A DNA stretch of 64,000 nt, taken from positions 1 through 64,000 of the forward strand of contig JAFIEG010000007.1 of assembly GCA_020832665.1 (NCBI GenBank), given 5' to 3'. The stretch comes from Pararhodobacter sp. Lineage in GTDB: Bacteria > Pseudomonadota > Alphaproteobacteria > Rhodobacterales > Rhodobacteraceae. Under the pieces are notes generated by a model. It was not told the origin of the DNA, searched no databases, and saw only the letters and a program-made list of their open reading frames with translations. The translations under genes and the position numbers were made by a program. This document shows positions 57,382-64,000 of this stretch, piece after piece; the stretch's first letter is position 1, and each line of letters starts with the position of its first letter.

Positions 57382-58140
57382 ATGAGACAGCGTTTCGATT
57401 TCAATTCGCGCAAGGTACTGCTGACAGGCGCAACGCGCGGCATCGGCCGGGCATTGGTGGACCGGCTGGCGGCCAGGGGGGCGCTTGTTCTGGCCACCGG
57501 GCGCGACCCTTCCGCGGTGGCGCTGTTGGTGCGCGATACGCCCGCGGTTCTTGACGGGATGGCCGCCGATCTGGGCGAAATCGGCGCCGCGCAGTCGATC
57601 GCGGACTGGGTGAAGGTCCGTCACCCCGACACCAGTGTCGTGATCAACAACGCCGCGATCATGAACCGTGGTGCCCTGACCGGCGCAGGCCAGGATCATC
57701 TGGAAGCGATCTCGACGGAAATCGCTGTCAATCTGCGTGCCCCGCTGGCGCTGTCGGTCGCACTTCTGCCTGTCCTGCATCGGCATTCCGGCGCGGCCAT
57801 CGTCAATGTCACCTCCGGGCTGGCCATTGCGCCGCGCCCCGATGCGGCGGTCTATTGCGCGACCAAGGCGGGCCTGCGCAGCTTCACAAGGGCGCTGCGC
57901 GACCAGTGCCGTCGCGCCTTGTATCCGATCCAGGTGACCGAAGTGGTGATGACACTTGTCGATACAGGCCTCACCGCGCCGGTGGCGATCCGAAAATACC
58001 CGCCCGAGCGTGCCGCTGCCGATCTGGTTCGCGGGGTCGAGGCGGGGTTGGAGGAAGTCTGGGTGGAAAAGGCGAAGCACTTGCGCCTTGTCCATCGGCT
58101 TTCGCCGAAGCTTGCCTATCGCATTATGCGCGCGCGCTGA
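57382..58140 (+). CDS. Short-chain dehydrogenase/reductase
   Basis: VLLTGATRGIGRALVDRLAARGALVLATGRD..VVINNAAIMN..VNVTSGLAIAPRPDAAVYCATKAGLRSFTRALR. Confidence 0.93.
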   Translation: MRQRFDFNSRKVLLTGATRGIGRALVDRLAARGALVLATGRDPSAVALLVRDTPAVLDGMAADLGEIGAAQSIADWVKVRHPDTSVVINNAAIMNRGALTGAGQDHLEAISTEIAVNLRAPLALSVALLPVLHRHSGAAIVNVTSGLAIAPRPDAAVYCATKAGLRSFTRALRDQCRRALYPIQVTEVVMTLVDTGLTAPVAIRKYPPERAAADLVRGVEAGLEEVWVEKAKHLRLVHRLSPKLAYRIMRAR

Positions 58141-58155
58141 GGAAGGGCCAGCCAG

Positions 58156-58773
58156 ATGCAAGATGACCGATTCATGTTCCTGCGTGCCTTTTTCCGCAAC
58201 CCGCGCCAGATTTCCGCCATTGCCCCATCGTCGCAAAATCTGGCTGAGGCGATGGTCAGCCAGATTCCCCTCGATGCGCGCCGCGTGATCGAGTTGGGCG
58301 CAGGCACCGGCGTCTTCACGCGAGCTATCCTTGACAGCGGCATCGACCCTTGCGCACTCGACGTGATCGAGATGGATGAGGGGTTTTCTGCCCTTCTCAG
58401 GCAGCGGCATCAGCGGCTTCGTGTCCATCGTCGCAGGGCCGAGGAGATCGCCGGCATCGGCCTTGCCCCGGCCGATGCCATGGTTTCCGGCCTGCCATTG
58501 CTGAGCATGAGCGAGCGCAGCCAGGGCGCCATCCTTGAAGGTGCCTTCAGCCTTCTGGTGCCGTCTGCGCCCTTCATCCAGTTCACCTACGGGCCTTCCG
58601 TGCCCTTGCGCGCGCGCCTGCTGCGTGAACTGGGCCTGACGTCCACGCGGACCACGCGCATCTGGCGCAACTGGCCGCCCGCCACGGTCCATGTCCTGCG
58701 CCGGTCGCGTTTGAGTGTCGCACCGTGCCGACAAGCGCCGGCATCTGATGACAGGGTCCGCGTCGCTCGGTGA
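58156..58773 (+). CDS. SAM-dependent methyltransferase (phospholipid N-methyltransferase-like)
   Basis: FLRAFFRNPRQISAIAPSSQNLAEAMVSQIPLDARRVIELGAGTGVFTRAILDSGIDP..ADAMVSGLPLLSM. Confidence 0.82.
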   Translation: MQDDRFMFLRAFFRNPRQISAIAPSSQNLAEAMVSQIPLDARRVIELGAGTGVFTRAILDSGIDPCALDVIEMDEGFSALLRQRHQRLRVHRRRAEEIAGIGLAPADAMVSGLPLLSMSERSQGAILEGAFSLLVPSAPFIQFTYGPSVPLRARLLRELGLTSTRTTRIWRNWPPATVHVLRRSRLSVAPCRQAPASDDRVRVAR

Positions 58774-58888
58774 TCAGCCCGTCCAATTCTTCCCAAAGGC
58801 CGCCGGAACGCTGGTCAGGCAGAACGCTGGCGCTCGGCACCGCCGCCGGCGCCATACGCATCGAATACAGATGTGCTGACATCAGATG

Positions 58889-58915
58889 GCGAGCCCGGTT
58901 GCGGGCTTCGCTTTC
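58889..58915. terminator. Terminator-like hairpin between convergent genes
   Basis: GCGAGCCCG-GTTG-CGGGCTTCGC followed by TTTC. Confidence 0.45.
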
Positions 58916-58983
58916 GGCGCGGTACGGTTTCTGGCGGGGTTTGCTTTGAACAAAGCGTTTGCGTCAGATCTGTCACGCTGGCG

Positions 58984-59682
58984 TCATATGTCACCGCCAG
59001 CCAACCAACCGGCTATGCACTCGGCAACCAACTGCGGGTTCTCTGCCGGCAGCATGTGGCCGGCGTTCTCGACCACTCGGAAGTCGGCATTCGTGCGGTG
59101 CGCCATGTCCTGTTGGTCGGCGCAGCGTATGACCGCATCCTCCCGAGCGGCGATCACCAGCTTGGGCCCGTCATAACGAGCCAATGCCTCACCGCGATCA
59201 GGCCGGGTTGCACAGGCGCGCTGGTGGGCGGCATATCGATCAGCGCCATAGGCTTCCACTTCGCGCTGGCGCTCGGCCATCAGGTCAGGGCGCCTCAGCG
59301 CATCTGCGTGAAAGGTCAGCGCTGTCGCGCCGGCGGCCAGTTCGGCGTAGTCTCCGGCTTCGGCGCGTGCGGCCAGTTCGAGCCTTCGCGCCGCCATTTC
59401 CGGGCTGTCAGGGCTGGCACTGCTGTTGATCAGCGCGATGCCCGTCACACGATGGCCGGCCAATGCAAGGATCGCAAGCGCGACATACCCCCCGAAAGAG
59501 TGCCCGGCGATCACGAATCGCTTTGGCAGGTCATCCAGCAAGACCTGCGCGATGCGATCGACGTCGGGCAAGGCGGGCAGATCGGGAGCATGCACAGGCA
59601 GACCCGCCGGCAAATGCACTTTCACGCCTTCGAAAGCGCGGCCGGTGTTGTTGATACCGTGCAGAAAGACGATTTCGTTCAT
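58984..59682 (-). CDS. Alpha/beta hydrolase
   Basis: MNEIVFLHGINNTGRAFEGVKVHLPAGLPVHAPDLPALPD..RFVIAGHSFGGYVALAILALAGH..VENAGHMLPAENPQLV. Confidence 0.9.
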   Translation of the reverse strand: MNEIVFLHGINNTGRAFEGVKVHLPAGLPVHAPDLPALPDVDRIAQVLLDDLPKRFVIAGHSFGGYVALAILALAGHRVTGIALINSSASPDSPEMAARRLELAARAEAGDYAELAAGATALTFHADALRRPDLMAERQREVEAYGADRYAAHQRACATRPDRGEALARYDGPKLVIAAREDAVIRCADQQDMAHRTNADFRVVENAGHMLPAENPQLVAECIAGWLAGGDI

Positions 59683-60311
59683 GATCCGGCCTCGTTGCCA
59701 CTCGATGCGTCAAGCTTGCGCAAGACGCCCTCGCACCAGAGAAGCTCTTCGGAGTAAAGCCGGACCCTGCGTTGCATCAGCACATCGCGGCAGAATTGCC
59801 AACTGCCCGGATCATTGACTTCGTCAGGAAAGGTTCCGTGCAAATCCCGCAGCCTGTCGTGAAAGAAGTCTATCTCCTGTTCCAGCCATGCGATGCGGGC
59901 AAGAACCACTTCCCGGCGCTCGGTGCGGCTGCACGCCCAGAGCGAATACATCTTGACCAGAAAGTCGTCGCGCAGAAGCGGCTCTTCGGTCGGCTGCCCG
60001 ATCCAGCGACGCAGCGCAAGGGCGGCAAGCTCGTTCGGTTGGTAGATCCGCTTGTTCGGCTTGCCCTCCTGCACGACCTCTTGGGATGAAAGGAGCCCCT
60101 TTGCTTCCATCTCGCCCAGTAGGGGATAGACTTGGCTGATATTGACCGGCCTGAATTTCTCGAGGGCGCGAACAACGTCATAGCCCGAACAGGGTTCGCG
60201 CATCAGCACACCGAGAATATTGTAGCACAGCTTGTTCAGCTTCAACTCTGCGAGTTGACGATCCTCGGGTGTGCGGGCTGCATCGGACTTCGCTCTGGGC
60301 AAGGTTTTCAT
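59679..60311 (-). CDS. PadR-family transcriptional regulator
   Basis: LNKLCYNILGVLMREPCSGYDVVRALEKFRPVNISQVYPLLGEMEAKGLLSSQEVVQEGKPNKRIYQPNELAALALRRWI; 4-nt overlaps with both neighbours. Confidence 0.88.
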   Translation of the reverse strand: MKTLPRAKSDAARTPEDRQLAELKLNKLCYNILGVLMREPCSGYDVVRALEKFRPVNISQVYPLLGEMEAKGLLSSQEVVQEGKPNKRIYQPNELAALALRRWIGQPTEEPLLRDDFLVKMYSLWACSRTERREVVLARIAWLEQEIDFFHDRLRDLHGTFPDEVNDPGSWQFCRDVLMQRRVRLYSEELLWCEGVLRKLDASSGNEAGS

Positions 60312-61804
60312 GCCTCCTTCTTGTTCAACATGGCACGGTCGCGCCGTACCGTTCTGAGCGTTGCATAGACCACAAGAACTGCCATGCCGGCAATGAGAAC
60401 CGCCGAAATCGGTCGCTGGATGAAGACGGTGTAATCGCCATCCGCGATTACAAGCGCCCGGCGGAAGCTTGTTTCGATGATCGGGGCCAGCACGACGGCC
60501 AGGACAAAACCGACAATGGAATAATCCAGCTTGCGAAATGCCAGGGCCAGCATCGATATACCCAGGGCAAGCCAGAGGTCGAAGAATTCGGCCCGAAAGG
60601 TGAAAATTCCCAAAATCGAGAGCATTATCACAAAGGGAACCAACACCACATTGGGTGTAACCAGAAGCCGGACAAAGCCGGTATTCAATGTCCTTGCCAC
60701 AAAGAACATGCCGATCGTGGTTACAACGAAACCCAGAAAGATCGCGTTCAGGAATTCGGGGTTGTTGCGGGCAAGCAAGGGGCCAGGCTGCAATCCGTGG
60801 ATGATGAAAGCTCCCGAAATGATGGCAATCGCTGCCGAGCCGGGAATGCCCAGCGTAAGGAAGGGCAGCAAAGCCCCCCCGACAGTTGCGTTGTTTGCGG
60901 CATCAGGAGCGACAATCCCATCGGGGCTGCCCTTGCCGAAGAGTTCGGGGGTCTTCGACAGTTTGCGCGCGGCAGAATAGGCCAGCCAACCCGACACCGT
61001 CGAGCCGACTCCGGGCAGGATGCCGACAGCCACGCCGATCCCCGAACCGGTTATCGCGGCCTTGCCCGAATCGCGCATCTCGCGCCAGGTCAGGGTGATT
61101 CGCAGGTTCTCCGACGGCACACGATGGCCCGCGCACATGTTCCCGGCCATCATGAAATAGGCCTCGGAAAGGGCGAAGAGCCCCACCACCAGGGCAATCA
61201 GGCTGAGACCGTCGAACAGTTGCGGGATTCCGAAGTCAAGCCGCGGCATACCGCTGATGATGTCCAGCCCGACCAGCCCCACCAGCAGGCCCAGCACGAT
61301 CGAAATCAGCGCCTTGAGCGGGTCTGCGGCTTCGAAGCTGGTAACCGCCACCAGGCCCAGCAACCCGAGCAGGAAGAATTCGGAATCGCCCAGCGTCAGC
61401 GCGAAACGCGACAATGGTTGCGAAAAGAGGATCAGCATCGCCGCCCCGACCAGGCCGCCGAAAACCGAGGCATAGAGCGAATACCCAAGCGCCTTGCCGG
61501 GCGAGTTGTTTCGCGCCATTGGCCGGCCGTCTTGCAGGATCGGCGCGGCCATGACCGTCCCGGGAATGCCCAGCGTGATTGCCGAGATCGAGCCGGCATA
61601 CTCCGCGGCCTGATAGGCTGCGAGCAACATCAGGATCGCGTTGACCGGCGACATCGAATAGGAAAGCGGCAGCAGCAGGGTGATCGCGATGGTCAGCCCC
61701 AGCCCCGGCATCGCGCCGAAAAACAGCCCTACCAGAAGTCCGAGCGCAATGCTCAACAGGCCCGTTCCCAGCACCCACAGGTCTATCTGCGCAAGAAGAT
61801 CCAT
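60308..61804 (-). CDS. Tripartite tricarboxylate transporter large permease (TctA)
   Basis: LGLLVGLFFGAMPGLGLTIAITLLLPLSYSM..YAGSISAITLGIPGTVMAAPILQDGRPMARNNSPGKALGYSLYASVFGGLVG. Confidence 0.95.
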   Translation of the reverse strand: MDLLAQIDLWVLGTGLLSIALGLLVGLFFGAMPGLGLTIAITLLLPLSYSMSPVNAILMLLAAYQAAEYAGSISAITLGIPGTVMAAPILQDGRPMARNNSPGKALGYSLYASVFGGLVGAAMLILFSQPLSRFALTLGDSEFFLLGLLGLVAVTSFEAADPLKALISIVLGLLVGLVGLDIISGMPRLDFGIPQLFDGLSLIALVVGLFALSEAYFMMAGNMCAGHRVPSENLRITLTWREMRDSGKAAITGSGIGVAVGILPGVGSTVSGWLAYSAARKLSKTPELFGKGSPDGIVAPDAANNATVGGALLPFLTLGIPGSAAIAIISGAFIIHGLQPGPLLARNNPEFLNAIFLGFVVTTIGMFFVARTLNTGFVRLLVTPNVVLVPFVIMLSILGIFTFRAEFFDLWLALGISMLALAFRKLDYSIVGFVLAVVLAPIIETSFRRALVIADGDYTVFIQRPISAVLIAGMAVLVVYATLRTVRRDRAMLNKKEA

Positions 61805-61816
61805 GATGCGCCCCGA

Positions 61817-62266
61817 TCAGAAACGGACATAGAGAACATGGGTGAAGAACAGCCAGGCCAGCCCCATGAAGCCCGCCGAGCCAAGGGCGGACCAGAGCGC
61901 GAAGCGCCAGTTCAACCCTCCGTCGCGCCCATAAAACAGCAACAGCCCGAACATCAGCCCGAATCCGAAAAGGTAGAACCGGCCGAAGGTCTGCCAAAGC
62001 AGCAAGAAGGCGGCCATGGCCATGATCGTTACCGCGATCTTGCCTGCGCCAGGCAGGCCGGCCTTTACGCTTGTGCCCAGCGCCAAGGTGCGCAGCCCCG
62101 CCAGTCCCGACAGCCCGACAAGCGCCCAGCCTAAAGCCACGGGAAAGGCAGCTGGCCCGATATCACCGCCGAAACCTGGCGGCAGGTCGCGGCTGACGAA
62201 TACCGTGACCAGGCCGGCGGAGAGCAGCAGGGCAAGAAAGATGAGATCGACCATTCTCGCAGACAT
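61817..62266 (-). CDS. Tripartite tricarboxylate transporter small permease (TctB)
   Basis: MSARMVDLIFLALLLSAGLVTVFVSRDLPPGFGGDIGPAAFPVALGWALVGLSGLAGLR; located between TctA and TctC. Confidence 0.87.
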   Translation of the reverse strand: MSARMVDLIFLALLLSAGLVTVFVSRDLPPGFGGDIGPAAFPVALGWALVGLSGLAGLRTLALGTSVKAGLPGAGKIAVTIMAMAAFLLLWQTFGRFYLFGFGLMFGLLLFYGRDGGLNWRFALWSALGSAGFMGLAWLFFTHVLYVRF

Positions 62267-62340
62267 CGCTGTGTCCTCGCTTGAAGGCTGCATTCAGCTG
62301 CCCCGCCCGGTGCCTTCCGGGCGGGGCGGCGCGTTTTCGG

Positions 62341-63306
62341 TCAGTCGGCGATCAGGCCCAGCCGAACCAGCATCGCCCGGTTGAGCGTCGAGGTTTCGGC
62401 GACGATTTCGCCGAATTCCTCGGCGCCGGCAAAAACGATCGGAAACTGCGCGTTGTTCAGGAAGTTGACGATATCGTCCTCCTGCATCGCCGCTTCCAGC
62501 GCCGCCTCCAGCACCGCGATGCGCTCCGGCGGCGTGCCTGCCGGCGCGAAGAAACCGGCAAAGAAATCCGCGACGGCGGGTATGCCCAGCTCGGTGGTGG
62601 TGGGGATGTCGGCGTAATCGGGGTGCGGTGGCTTGATGCTGGTCATGAATAGGATCGGCCGCACATCGCCCCCGCGGTGCATGTTCGGCATCTGCATGGT
62701 GCCCATCAGTTGCCCTCCGCTAAGCGCCGCGGCCGAGTTGGCGTCGCCCTCGAATGGGACATGGCGTATCTCGACTTCAAGCGCTTCGGCCAGTTCCTCG
62801 GTCACCAGGTGGGTGCCGCTGCCTGTCCCGCCGGTGGTAGCATAGGTAAAGCTGCGCGGGTTGGCGCGTACGAATTCGAGCCATTGCTCGAAATTCTCGA
62901 TCGGCGAGTCGCGATGCACGTTCAGCGCCGCCGGAACCTCGATGACCTTGGCAATGGGTGCCAGATCCTCGATCGAGAAAGTGGTGCGCCCATAATGCGG
63001 CTGGATGGTGACGGGCGAGCTGGTGGTATAGGCGAAGGTATAGCCGTCGGGCTCTGCCCTTGTCAGCGCGGTCATGCCGATGGTGCCGCCCCCGCCGGGC
63101 CGGTTGACGACAACGACCTGCTGGCCGTTCGGAAGATGCCCGGACATCAGCCGGGCGATCAGCCGGCCCATGACATCGGCCCCGCTCCCAGCCTCATAGG
63201 TCACGATCAACTCGATCGGGCGCTCGGGAAAGTTGTCGGCCATTGCCAGCGCGGGCAGGGCCGCAAGCCCGGCCGCGGCCAGCAGTTTCTGCAGGGGCGT
63301 TTTCAT
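62341..63306 (-). CDS. Tripartite tricarboxylate transporter substrate-binding protein (TctC)
   Basis: MKTPLQKLLAAAGLAALPALAMADNFPERPIELIVTYEAGSGADVMGRLIARLMSGHLPNGQQVVVVNRPGGGGTIGMTAL. Confidence 0.95.
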   Translation of the reverse strand: MKTPLQKLLAAAGLAALPALAMADNFPERPIELIVTYEAGSGADVMGRLIARLMSGHLPNGQQVVVVNRPGGGGTIGMTALTRAEPDGYTFAYTTSSPVTIQPHYGRTTFSIEDLAPIAKVIEVPAALNVHRDSPIENFEQWLEFVRANPRSFTYATTGGTGSGTHLVTEELAEALEVEIRHVPFEGDANSAAALSGGQLMGTMQMPNMHRGGDVRPILFMTSIKPPHPDYADIPTTTELGIPAVADFFAGFFAPAGTPPERIAVLEAALEAAMQEDDIVNFLNNAQFPIVFAGAEEFGEIVAETSTLNRAMLVRLGLIAD

Positions 63307-63605
63307 CTGGATTCCCTCCTTTGGATGATGTCGGTCATGGTTGGCAATACAAGGGTTCAGCGCAGGCGCCGGCTTCGATCCGCCCTTGCGCCCAGCGCGG
63401 TCCAAGCCGGTTGCGCTTGCCGCGCCGTGGCCACCACGTTGCGCAGCAGTTCTGGCGATGTCGGTGCTCAGGCGTGACCTTGCTTCCCGGACCGGGCGCG
63501 CGTGCAAGGGCCCTGCGGCCGGTTGCGTGTTCATGTCTCTCTCCCCGCCGAAGATCCAATGGTGAATCTACGACTCCATTTTCAGGGTGATAAGGCGGGG
63601 AAACC

Positions 63606-63626
63606 TATATGTCAATTATTGATATA
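63606..63626. promoter_or_regulatory. Operator-like site A in divergent TctC/hydrolase region
   Basis: TATATGTCAATTATTGATATA, imperfect dyad. Confidence 0.5.
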
Positions 63627-63754
63627 GCAATTCTTTTCATATATGTGTTGTTCGCATTGATTCTCGGCGGGGTGTCTGCAGCGTAAAGTGATCATGATTT
63701 GACCATTATGCGCAGGTATCAGGATATCTTCGTGGGGAGTGCTCCGAAACATTG

Positions 63755-63775
63755 TTATGTCACTAATTGGCATAA
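63755..63775. promoter_or_regulatory. Operator-like site B in divergent TctC/hydrolase region
   Basis: TTATGTCACTAATTGGCATAA; one mismatch between the 8-bp arms TTATGTCA/TGGCATAA, and related to site A. Confidence 0.5.
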
Positions 63776-63808
63776 TAAATCTCGAATGGCGTGACGCGCC
63801 GGAAAGGC

Positions 63809-64000
63809 ATGGGGATGGAAAGCGAGGATCTGCCGGATTTCGTCAAGACCGGGACCGGACCGGTAACCGTATTCCTGCTGCACGGAGGATATGGCGGAAA
63901 GGACTATTGGGAGCCGGTCATCGCCCGGCTGGTGGCAGCCGGCATTCGGGTCGTGGCCTGGGACGCACCGGGTTACGGGCTGTCGGCGTTGCCCGAGGGT
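63809..64000 (+). CDS. Alpha/beta hydrolase (partial, runs off window)
   Basis: MGMESEDLPDFVKTGTGPVTVFLLHGGYGGKDYWEPVIARLVAAGIRVVAWDAPGYGLSALPEG; no stop before window end, so absent from the ORF track. Confidence 0.83.
   Translation, partial: MGMESEDLPDFVKTGTGPVTVFLLHGGYGGKDYWEPVIARLVAAGIRVVAWDAPGYGLSALPEG

Noticed and set aside
57334-58734. 466-aa minus-strand ORF
   Set aside because: Antisense to the SDR and methyltransferase genes.
60269-62134. 621-aa plus-strand ORF
   Set aside because: Antisense to TctA/TctB; Q/R/H-rich low-complexity translation, no motif.

Overview
High-GC (alphaproteobacterial / Rhodobacteraceae-like by inference) 64-kb window with two parts. (1) 0-12 kb is an accessory, possibly defence/genome-maintenance block: a WYL-domain regulator (truncated by the window edge and absent from the ORF track), a divergent double-ATPase-domain AAA+ protein, two small ORFs, an AddA/RecB-like helicase-nuclease and an AddB-like nuclease partner, and a dual-specificity-phosphatase/ADP-ribosylglycohydrolase fusion. 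(2) 12-64 kb is a dense run of small-molecule uptake and catabolism modules: a polar amino-acid ABC transporter with three M81/MlrC-like metallopeptidase paralogues, IclR, an FAD oxidoreductase and a class III aminotransferase; three TRAP transporters; one tripartite tricarboxylate (TctCBA) transporter; and associated regulators. The most notable catabolic element is LysR-DctPQM-Ord-OrtA-OrtB, the terminal half of the clostridial oxidative ornithine pathway without ornithine aminomutase in the window. A flavin-centred operon (LLM monooxygenase, OYE, RibB, flavin reductase, two alpha/beta hydrolases, one with an Ala nucleophile elbow) is inserted between the parts of a split TRAP transporter. 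At 50.4-56.3 kb lies a secreted-protein operon including a large metzincin-like protease. I found no rRNA, tRNA, CRISPR array or intact mobile element. All family calls are by eye from motifs; no searches were run.
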